NCBI GenBank assembly: GCA_030272155.1 | Contig: CP126207.1 | Span: 2,914,001 to 2,978,000, forward strand | Length of the DNA stretch: 64,000 nt | Reading direction: 5' to 3' | Origin: Tetradesmus obliquus | Lineage: Eukaryota > Chlorophyta > Chlorophyceae > Sphaeropleales > Scenedesmaceae | Translations under genes and position numbers: made by a program | Notes under the pieces: generated by a model | What the model was told of the DNA's origin: nothing | The model's input: the letters and a program-made list of their open reading frames with translations, nothing else | The model's database searches: none | Part shown: positions 48,139-56,866 of the stretch, piece after piece | How positions within the stretch are numbered: the first letter of the stretch is position 1 | How the letters are laid out: the number at the start of each line of letters is the position of its first letter

Positions 48139-49201
48139 CCCTGCCCTGCTGCCTTGCAGGGGCTATGTGCTGTTCTCCCTCTTAGCCCTCTCTGCCTCTC
48201 TCTGCGCCACTTCCATCAGCCGCTGCTGCTGCTGCGCCTGCTGCTGCGCCTGCTGCTGCTGCTGCCCGCAGGGGCTATGTGCTGTTCCTGACTTACAAGA
48301 CGGTGCTGTCATTTCTGTGTTACTCATCAGCTGCTGCTGTGCTGCTGCACCTGCTGCTGCTGCTGCTGCCGTGCAGGGGCTATGTGCTGTTCCTGACCTA
48401 CAAGACGGTGCTGCAGGAGGGCGGCTGGACGCAGGAGGTGTTCGAGGTGGGGCTCTGAAAATGATGATTTTTTGCTTGTCTGGCTTGTCTGGAAGCAAGA
48501 TTTCTTGGGATAGGGGCGTGGGTTCAGGGCACCCAGGCAGTGCTGCTGCAGCATGGCTGGAGCACAGCTGGACGCAGCAGGTGTTGGTTGTGAGGCTTGC
48601 CTGGCAGCAAGGGCTTTTTGGTTTTGGGAGCCAGTAGTTCAGGGCACCCAGGCAGTGCTGCAGCAGCATGGCTGGGGCACAGCTGGACGCAGCAGGTGTT
48701 CTATGCGAGGCCTGCAGCAGGGGCAGCAAGGGCCTTCGTTTGTGGTTGAGGGTTTCCGGACTGTGGTGCGGCAGCATGGCTGGAGCGCGGCTGTACGCAG
48801 CAGGTGCTCAGTGTGAGGCCAGGGAAGCAGCAGCAAAGGCATGAGCTTGCAACAGCTCAGCAGCAGCAGCAGCAGCAGCAGCGTGAGTACTAATCCTGCT
48901 GCCGCTGCTGCTGCTGCCACGTTACAGGCTGTGGATATTCCCCTCAAGATCAGCCAGAGCGCTGCGCTGCTGGAGGTGGTGCTGCTGCTCACGATGCTGC
49001 TGCTGCTGCTGCCTTCACTGCTGCTGCTGCTGCTGCTGCCGCTGCTGCCATGCAACAGGCTGTGGACATTCCCCTCAAGATCAGCCAGAGCGCTGCGCTG
49101 CTGGAGGTGGTGCTGCTGCTCACGATGCTGCTGCTGCTGCTGCCTTCACTGCTGCTGCTGCTGCTGCTGCCTTCACTGCTGCTGCTGCTGCTGCTGCCTT
49201 C

Positions 49202-49235
<34 letters not shown>

Positions 49236-50257
49236 TGGCACAGGCTGTGGACATTCCGCTGAAGATCAGCCAAAGTGCTGCACTGCTGGAGGTGGTGCTG
49301 CTACTCATATTGCTGCTGCTGCCGGTGCTGCTGCCGGTGCTGCTGCCGGTGCTGCTGCTGCTGCTGCTGCTGCTGCCGCCGCCATGTCACAGGCTGTGGA
49401 CATTCCCCTCAAGATCAGCCAGAGCGCCGCGCTGCTGGAGGTGGTGCTGCTACTCACGATGCTGCTGCTGCCTTTTCTGCCTTTTCTGCTGCTGCTGCTG
49501 CTGCCGCTGCTGCCATGCAACAGGCTGTGGACATTCCCCTCAAGATCAGCCAGAGCGCCGCTCTACAGATAGCGCTGCTGCCTTCACTGCTGCTGCTGCT
49601 GCCGCTGCTGCTGCTGCCACGTCACAGGCTGTGGACATTCCCCTCAAGATCAGCCAGAGCGCCGCGCTACTGGAGGTGGTGCTGCTACTCATATTGCTGC
49701 TGCTGCTGCTGCCGGTGCTGCTGCTGCCATGCCACAGGCTTTGGACATTCCCCTCAAGATCAGCCAGAGTGCCGCGCTGCTGGAGGTGGTGCTGCTACTC
49801 ACGATGCTGCTGCTGCCTTCACTGCCGCCGCTGCTGCTGCTGCCGCCATGCAAACAGGCTGTGGACATTCCCCTCAAGATCAGCCAGAGCGCCGCGCTAC
49901 TGTAGACAGTGCTGCTACTCACGATGCTGCTGCTGCTGCCGCTGCTGCTGCTGCCATGCAACAGGCTGTGGACATCCCGCTGAAGATCAGCCAGAGCGCT
50001 GCGCTGCTGGAGGTGGTGCACTCCGCAATTGGGCTGGTCAAGTCGCCCGTGGCCATCACAGGTGCGGGGGGTGGTTTTGAACGGGTGTTGAGCAGGTGTT
50101 GAACGGGTGTTGAGCAGGTGTTGGCGGTGGCGGCGCTGGTGCAGGTTGTGGTGGGCCATGGACTGTAGGGCAACTGGTGCACGTGGCTGGGCAAGTCGCC
50201 TGGGGCCATCACAAGGTGCGGCGTGGGCGGTGCTGACGTGCGGTTGGGGGAGGCTGG

Positions 50258-50290
<33 letters not shown>

Positions 50291-52261
50291 GGCATGCACC
50301 GTCTCCGTAGCGTAGCTGCTGCTGGGCTGGTGCAGTCGCCCGTGACGGTCACAGGTGTGGGGTGGTGGATCAGGCGGTCAACGGGCATTGGAATGCTTGT
50401 TGAATGGGTGTTGGCCAACTTGGCTCTGCTTGCCACCTTTGGCTCTGCTTTTTGCTCACCCATGTGTATTGCGCTGCGCTGCATTGCTGCTGCTTGGTGC
50501 TTGGTGCTGTGTCTGGCTCTGCAGCCATGCAGGTGGCTAGTCGGATTTGGTGCCTGTGGGGCATTGTGGTACCATGCGCAGCCACAGTCATCCCGCAAGG
50601 CCTGCTCACTGCGGGGCAGCAGGCGGCCCTGGGCCTGCCTGGCCGGGCCAAAACCCCAGAAAAAACACGATCTAAAGCCCTAGAAAAACATGTTCTGAAT
50701 CCTGAAACCTGAGTTTTGTGCTGTTTCCGTGCATTCCCTGACCGCAGCCATGCAGGTGGCCAGCCGCATTTGGTGCCTGTGGGGCATCGTGGTGCCTTGT
50801 GCGGCAACCGTTATCCCCCAGGGCCAGAAAACCCAAAACATGTCCCCAAACCCTATACAAAAATGCCATAAATCCCTGAGTTGTGTTCGCTGTGTGTGCT
50901 GTTTCTGGCCTGCAGCCATGCAGGTGGCCAGCCGCATTTGGTGCCTGTGGGGCATCGTGGTGCCCTGCGCCGCCACAGTCATCCCTCAAGGCCTGCTCAC
51001 TGCGGGGCAGCAGGCGGCCCTGGGCCTGCCTGGCTGGGCCAACATCAACTTCATCACACTCATGACGGCCTGGGCCTGCAGCGAGGTCATCCGTTATGGT
51101 TTTTTTGCGCTCAAGGAGGCTTTTGGCACACCCCCTTACTTCGCCACGTGGCTCAGGTGCGACGTGATGCTGCGCTTTGTCAACCCTGTAGGGCTGAACA
51201 GCTGGCCCTGGGCCGTTTGAGGGTTTCATTCTGGGGTTTGGGGTTTTGGGTGGTGATTGCTTGGGCCTGCAGCGAGGTGATCCGCTATGGCTTCTTCGGA
51301 GGCGTTTGGAACAACCGCTTACTTCGCCACCTGGCTCAGGTGGGTGACTGCTGTTCAGGGCTTTGTGTGTTCAGGGTTTCATTTTTCAGGGTTGACGGGA
51401 ATTGAGGCTTGATTGCCTGGCTGGGCCAACATCAACTTCATCATGCTCATGACGGCCTGGGCCTGCAGCGAGGTTATCCGCTATGGGTTTTTTGCGCTCA
51501 AAGAGGCCTTTGGAACACCCCCTTACTTCGCAACCATGCTCAGGTAGGAGGATGTGTGCAGGGGTTTGGGTCTGGGGCTGATTGGTTTGAAGCTCCCCAC
51601 TAGAAACATGTGCGCGGCTCTTCAGCGAGGTTCGCTACAGCTTCTTTGCGCTCAAGGAGGCGTTCGGAACACCCCCTTACTTCGCCACATGGCTCAGGTG
51701 CGCAGCTATACACTGGTGTGCATGAAATCGTGTAGAACCTGATAGCTGGGCCCGAGCGAATCAGGGGTTTTGGTTTGGGGTTTAGTGTCTTGGGTGGTTA
51801 CGGCCTAAGCCTGCAGTGAGGTCATCCGTCATGGATTTTTCACGCTCAAGGAGGCCTTTGGAACGCCGCCCTACTTCGCCACATGGCTCAGGTGGGTGAT
51901 TGCGGCTCAGGGGTTTGGGTGTTCGGGTTTTTAGGGTTGAGGGGATTTGAGGCTTGGTTGCCGTCCTGGGCCAACATCAACTTCATTACATGGATGACAG
52001 CGTGGGCCTGCAGCGAGGTCATCCGATAGTTGTTTTGCGCTCAAGGAGGCGTTCCGGACCCCACCCTACTTTGCCGCCTGGCTCAGGCGTGATGCTGATA
52101 CCTGTTATGAATGAACGCCTGCAGTTTTTTATAGCTAACCCTGAGCCATATAGGGTTTCTTTGGTCAGCAGCAACATACGCACTGTTGCTGCTGCTTCTG
52201 CAGGTACACCGCGTTCATGGTGCTGTACCCCCTTGGTGTGAGCAGCGAGCTGACCAGTACC

Positions 52262-52311
<50 letters not shown>

Positions 52312-53119
52312 CGCATATTCTCCTTTATCTCAGGTACACCGCGTTCATGGTGCTGTACCCTCTTGGCGTGAGCAGCGAGCTGACCACTACCCCTGCTGCT
52401 GCTGCTGCTGCTGGTGTCGCATATTCTCCTTCGCTGCAGGTTCACTGCGTTCATGATGCTGTACCCTATTGGCGTGAGCAGCAAACTAACCACTGCTGCT
52501 GCTATGTACGGTTTGTTTTTGATCTCAGGTACACTGCGTTCATGGTGCTGTACCCTCTTGGTGTGAGCAGTGAGCTGACCATGGCGTGGCGAGCCCTGCC
52601 CGACATCAAGGCGCGGGGGCTGTTTAGCTCCACACTGCCCAACAGCTGGAACTGGGGCTTCGACTACCACCTGGTGTGCGTGCTGGTCATGGCCACATAC
52701 ATCCCAGGTGGGGTGCAGCTGTTTAGGGTTCAGGTCTTTCAATACACATACATCCGCTGCACAACCCTATACCCTGGGGCTTTGACTACTACACGGTGTG
52801 CCTGCTGGTCATGGCCACATACATCCAGGTGCGCAAACATACGTTCTTTGTTGCTCAAGTGGAGGGCGGGGCCGAAGTCCTTATGATTTGATGATGGTTT
52901 GATGATAGTCCCAGGTGTGTTGTTGCTGCTGCTGCGGCTGTGTTGAATTGGCGTGAGGCTTCTTCAGCACCTCTCATTTGTGCTGTCCAGAACTGGGGCT
53001 TCGACTACATGGTGTGCCTGCTGGTCATGGCCACATACATCCCAGGTGGGGTGCAGCTGTTTAGGGTTCATTGCTGTCACAAGTTTGCCGCAGCTGTACA
53101 ATTGCCGCATGCTGACACC

Positions 53120-53152
<33 letters not shown>

Positions 53153-53243
53153 AGGCCTGCCGCAGCTGTACGGCTACATGCTGACTCAGCGCAAGAAGGT
53201 GCTGGGGGGCGGCGCCGCCAAGCCCAAGGCAAAGGCAGCTTAA
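47488..53243 (+). CDS. PAS2: PASTICCINO2/PHS1-type 3-hydroxyacyl-CoA dehydratase (first exon not resolved)
   Basis: Exons 47488..47534, 48377..48446, 49965..50061, 50916..51156, 52529..52707 and 53155..53243 join in phase to 240 codons plus stop, close to the family's usual length. The order of signatures is that of PTPLA/HACD proteins: YLLVYNAALTAGWGYVLF, PLKISQSAALLEVVHSAIG, VASRIWCLWGI, WACSEVIRYGFFALKE, and TWLRYTAFMVLYPLGVSSEL. Then come the PNSWNWGFDYH helix and IPGLPQLYGYMLTQRKKVL, with a Lys/Ala tail that could act in ER retrieval. The Tyr and Glu seven residues apart in YPLGVSSE match the catalytic pair known in yeast Phs1. The enzyme dehydrates 3-hydroxyacyl-CoA in very-long-chain fatty acid elongation in the ER membrane. 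The start codon is unresolved; an ATG at 47,391 directly followed by GT would fit a first exon ending in the initiator codon. Confidence 0.88.
48160..48376 (+). repeat. two exon-edge echoes, PAS2 exon 2 (acceptor side)
   Basis: Copies start after GCAG at 48,160 and 48,272 and code GYVLF and GYVLFLTYKTVL before breaking off. The full exon starts at 48,377. Confidence 0.93.
48535..48811 (+). repeat. three degenerate echoes of the PAS2 exon 2 end
   Basis: At about 48,535-48,583, 48,652-48,699 and 48,768-48,811 the stretch GTGCTGCAG … GGCTGGA … ACGCAGCAGGTGTT recurs in diverged form after the genuine exon end at 48,446. Confidence 0.75.
48928..49964 (+). repeat. eight exon-edge echoes, PAS2 exon 3 (acceptor side)
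   Basis: Starts after ACAG at 48,928, 49,059, 49,244, 49,393, 49,524, 49,628, 49,738 and 49,858; the genuine exon starts at 49,965. Almost all code AVDIPLKISQSAALLEVV (one reads ALDIP and two are cut short after SAAL), then run into CTG/CTC triplets. None reaches the HSAIGLVKSP part. The period is 104-185 bp. Confidence 0.95.
50176..50354 (+). repeat. two exon-edge echoes, PAS2 exon 3 (donor side)
   Basis: Copies of the GGGCTGGTCAAGTCGCC…CCATCACAG end finish at 50,215 and 50,354, followed by GTGCGG and GTGTGG. They lie after the genuine donor at 50,061. Confidence 0.88.
50525..50915 (+). repeat. two exon-edge echoes, PAS2 exon 4 (acceptor side)
   Basis: Starts at 50,525 and 50,748 repeat MQVASRIWCLWGIVVPC and more (the first as far as AALGLPG), then diverge. 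The full exon starts at 50,916. Confidence 0.93.
51245..52086 (+). repeat. five exon-edge echoes, PAS2 exon 4 (donor side)
   Basis: Copies ending in CTCAG before a donor at about 51,339, 51,543, 51,697, 51,891 and 52,086 repeat the WACSEVIRYGFFALKEAFGT and PYFATWL coding with small indels. One has an in-frame stop and one a GC instead of a GT donor. The genuine exon ends at 51,156. Confidence 0.92.
52204..52528 (+). repeat. three exon-edge echoes, PAS2 exon 5 (acceptor side)
   Basis: Starts at 52,204, 52,334 and 52,440 code YTAFMVLYPLGVSSELT (the third YT as FT, with MLYPIG). They then enter CTG runs or diverge. The full exon starts at 52,529. Even the catalytic Tyr/Glu pair is repeated in these non-exonic copies. 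Confidence 0.95.
52761..53045 (+). repeat. two exon-edge echoes, PAS2 exon 5 (donor side)
   Basis: 52,761-52,828 and 52,990-53,045 repeat WGFDY…VCLLVMATYI and end at a CAG|GT donor, downstream of the genuine end at 52,707. Confidence 0.93.
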
Positions 53244-53288
53244 GGCAGCAGCAGCAGCAGCAGCAGCTGCGCGTCATGGCTATGGCTG

Positions 53289-53713
53289 GGCGGCAGCGCT
53301 GGCAAGCCCAAGGCAAAGGCGGCTTGAGGCAAGGCAGCGCAAGGCAGCAGAGGGGCCTGCGTGGCATGGGGGTTGGCTGGGTAGGAGGCAGCTTGCTGAC
53401 TCAGCGCGGGATGTAATTTGACAGTTTTAAGGATGGTGCTTGGCGGCGGCGCTCTAAGCCCAAGGCAAAGGCAGCCTGAATCAGCAGCAGCAGCAACTGC
53501 GCGTCATGGCTGTGGCTCGGCGGGAAGCTGCCAAGCCCAAGGCAAAGGCGGCTTGAGGCAGGGCAGCGCAGGGCAGCAGAGGGGGCAGCAGCAGCAGCAG
53601 CAGCAGCAGCAGCTGCGTGACTTGGGGTTGGCTGGGTAGGAGGCAGCTTGCTGGCGCAGCGCTGGCTATTGCTGGGCGGCGGTGGCGCCAAGCTCAAGGC
53701 GAAGGCAGCTTGA
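53289..53713 (+). repeat. four echoes of the PAS2 C-terminal codons after the stop
   Basis: Pieces ending in a TGA at 53,326, 53,479, 53,556 and 53,713 repeat the GGGAAKPKAKAA coding. Two also keep the LTQR-like or LAQR-like piece before it. The genuine stop is TAA at 53,241-53,243. Confidence 0.88.
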
Positions 53714-55364
53714 GGCAAGGCAGCAGAGGGGGATGCTGCTGCAGCAGCAGCAGCAGCTGGGTGTCATGACTATGGCTGGGAAGCAGCTTGCTGGCGCAGC
53801 GCGGGATGGTGCTACGCCTGGCAGGGCACAAGCACGAGCAGCGTGTGCAGCAGCAGAGGCGGCTGTAGCAGCAGCAGGAGGACACAGCAGCAACAGCACT
53901 GGCTGCATTGGGTGGGTGAGCATGCTGCTGCAGCAGATGAAGCTAGCATGGAAGGCGGCAGCGCTGAACTGCCCGTGTCAGCAGCAGCTTGCAGGAGCTA
54001 GCAGCAGCAGCATGTGGAGGGGGCTGGGCCCAGGGACTGGCGCACTGCCAATGGCAGCTGCAGCTTGCAGGAGCCAGCAGCAGCAGCAGCAGCAGCATGC
54101 GGAGGGGGCTGGGCCGAGGGACTGGCGCACTGCCAGTGGCAGCTGCAGCTTGCAGGAGCTAGCAGCAGCAGCAGCAGCAGCATGCGGAGGGGGCTAGGCG
54201 CAGCAGCTGCAGCAGTGCCAGCCCCGCAACCAGCTGCAGGCATGCGTGGGTGTTGGGTAGGGCAGGGTGCGGAAGGCGAGCAGGAGGGTCCCGGGTGTAG
54301 TGGCTTAGTGAATGCGCTAGAGTCACTGGCCAAATCCAGTGGATGGCTAATGCAGAGGTTGCCCAATGAGCCTGTCATTGGCTCGAATACGGGCTGTGTT
54401 CCTGTCGTGTAACACACAAAATGTGATTGCGGCCTGCTGTGTGTGCAGTCAGCTGACTGCAGCAGCAGGGGTGCTTGCCAGAGTGCAAGTTTCAGGTGTG
54501 CAAACGTCACCTGCTGGGGTTGTAGGTGTAAAATGACGAATTCTAGACAAAGCCAGGATGCCAAAGCACGCTGGTCATGCACAGCTGCGCACCTTCAAGC
54601 AAGGTGTTCCTGCAGGTGGTTGAGGGGTTAGGTTGAATGGCTGTGGCTGGCTCAAGTGTGGGCAGTGCCCTCGATGTGTACCACTCACTCAATACAATAC
54701 ACTTTCGGGACTGAACCCAGAACTCACTCACACACGCCGTGCAACTGAGTACGTCTCTGTTCCTGGGGCCCTAGTTTACACGCTGCCGTTTACATCCTAG
54801 ACACGGCGCCGTATCACACTGAGCACGACATGAATGGTTACACGTGTCGGAACAGGGTGTAGTACAGCTGATGGCTTTATGCACTAGCGCGCACAAGCGT
54901 GGCAGGGTTAAGGCGGCCGGTGCATCGCAGCCACCACTTGCAATTGCTGTAAAAGGACAAATTCATACGGCTGCAGGATCCCAAAAGACCGCGGTAGATG
55001 CACAGATGGACAGTCTAGCTAAATGCATAGCTGTGCACCTTCATGCAGTGCTGGTTGGTGTTGAACAAGCGTTAAACAACCAACACACAAACAGTGCGCG
55101 TTGGTGCGCTGTGCTGATCGTGGGCCAGGGGCCCCTGCCACCAGGGTGCAATGTAATGTCTTTCCTGCAACTCATACTACCAGGGTGCCGAGTGGGCTAG
55201 CGCTAGCTGAGCATACAGGCCGCCTTTGCTACTGCATGGACACGGCAGGTTGCAGTCACGCTCAACAGCTGCTGTTGATGGTGCAGTGCTGCTACTGCTG
55301 CTGCTACTGCTAGGCCCATGCCGTCGTCCCTGCAGGGCTGCTGCTGTGTCTCACATAATCGTTC
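53714..55364. other. interval between the PAS2-like gene and the transposon cluster
   Basis: No gene supported. It holds a three-copy tandem repeat (about 53,990-54,200), repeat R1 copy 2 (54,300-54,425) and an inverted R2 copy (54,536-54,620). Confidence 0.5.
53990..54200 (+). repeat. tandem repeat of about 75-85 bp, three copies
   Basis: The unit AGGAGCTAGCAGCAGCAG … GGAGGGGGCTGGGC … GACTGGCGCACTGCCA … GGCAGCTGCAGCTTGC occurs three times with small changes in the AGC run. Confidence 0.85.
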
Positions 55365-56031
55365 ACATTCACTGACAGCTTTTCATATGATCTTGGCTTG
55401 CATGAGGGTGATGTCATCTCCCACACATTGTACCTGTTTTTCATTGATGACCTGTTGCGTGAGGGGCATGCAAAACACCCCGGCATAACGCTACTGGGTC
55501 CATCTGACGAAGCTGCTGGCCAGGTCGTGGCTGCCATGCAGGCAGATGATTTTGTTGCTGTGTGTGGCTCTCTGTCTGAAGTTCAAGCAGTTGCTGCAAC
55601 CGTGTATGAGTACAGTTGCAAGTGGCGCTTTAAGCTCAACAGTTCCAAGTCTGCTGTCATGCACATCTTGCCAGGTCGTCAGCGCAGCCAGCGTAGTCAG
55701 CTGGTTGATTCTGGCATTGTGTGGAATGGCGCTCCTGTGCCAGTCGTTTCAGAATATTGCTACCTTGGTTTGTGGTTCAACGACGCATGCAATTGGAGTA
55801 CGCATTTTGACAAAATGCTTGCCAAAGTGCTACGTGTGAAAGCTGGGCTTATGCCCATATGGAAGAGCTGTCATATCAGTGTTGAAGTGAAGCGTATTGT
55901 ACTGTTGACCTACATTCGTCCAGTTGTGGAGTACGGCAGTGAAGTGTGGTTCCCGTCAACAGCTAGGCAGCTGCAGCAGATTGATCAGGTGCAGTCAGAC
56001 ATAATCAAGTGTGCAATGCGGTGTGGCAAGG
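55365..56031 (+). pseudogene. non-LTR (LINE-type) reverse transcriptase fragment
   Basis: The open frame (55,398-56,036) covers the second half of a LINE-type RT: GLHEGDVISHTLYLFFIDDL (the region usually reading like a GxxQGDPLSP block), QADDFVAV as the catalytic Asp pair, and KWRFKLNSSKSAVM. The thumb-like YLGLWFNDACNWSTHFDKML stretch follows. The palm's first Asp motif and the endonuclease are absent, and the upstream frame is closed by a TAA near 55,354. The 3' side is cut at 56,032 by an LTR that begins TGTAACGG and supplies the apparent stop. It is a dead fragment; I cannot name the LINE clade. Confidence 0.85.
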
Positions 56032-56496
56032 TGTAACGGCACAGTATAGAATATGCTGTAGGGTCTCTGTGAGAGCCGTGCCGTGCTAGCCTTGGTCAGA
56101 CGGTTATGACCTAGGCCCGGTTGGCCAAGGACTTGGTTGGTCCAAGTCCTTGGAGCGTCCGACTAAGGATGTCGGGGACGGATCAACGTTAATCAGTAAC
56201 GAGCCGTCAAGGACTAGGAGTCCTTAGCCAGGAGAACTACATATGCCGAGTGCTGAATACCATCCCCTCCTACATTGCAGGGCATATGTAGTTCTCCTGG
56301 CTAAGGACTCCTAGTCCTTGACGGCTCGTTACTGATTAACGTTGATCCGTCCCCGACATCCTTAGTCGGAGACTCCAAGGACTTGGACCAACCAAGTCCT
56401 TGGCCAACCGGGCCTAGGTCATAACCGTCTGACCAAGGCTAGCACGGCACGGCTCTCACAGAGACCCTACAGCATATTCTATACTGTGCCGTTACA
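56032..56496 (-). repeat. palindromic 3' LTR of the chromovirus
   Basis: 465 bp beginning TGTAACGG and ending CCGTTACA, with inverted arms 56,032-56,247 and 56,281-56,496 (216 bases each, two mismatches near the TCCGAC stretch) around a 33-base loop. On the minus strand it is immediately preceded by a purine tract (AAGGGGGGAGGTA), as expected of a 3' LTR after its polypurine tract. Confidence 0.82.
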
Positions 56497-56512
56497 TACC
56501 TCCCCCCTTAGG
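56497..56512 (-). other. polypurine tract
   Basis: On the minus strand the purine-rich AAGGGGGGAGG abuts the LTR start TGTAACGG. In Ty3/gypsy elements this primes plus-strand DNA synthesis. Confidence 0.75.
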
Positions 56513-56866
56513 TAGATTGACTGCCCTCAGTCAACACCAGAGGATGTAACGCATATGTATTAATAAACATATATGGCCAAAACTAGTTTTGTAGCAGTAC
56601 TGCTACAGCTCAAAGCTGCACAGTAGGGGTTGTCACCAGAATCACTCCTCAAACTACAACCAAGTTGCAGGGAGTTCAGCGTAGCACCCTTGAGGATAGA
56701 TTACACAACAGGCCTCGCTCCCCCAGTTGCAGTACAGCACCGAGATGCATGATTCCAGTTAAGAGTGTGAGCAGTATGCTCAGTGACACCAGTCACTACA
56801 CTCATTGGGTTTTTAGTGTGTGTTTAATGCCTCTTTGGGCAGCGCGCGCATAAAACATAAACCAAA

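Noticed and set aside
17022-53713. Echoes as pure assembly stutter
   Set aside because: Copies differ by many substitutions, small indels and unequal truncation points, which repeated reads of one locus would not give.
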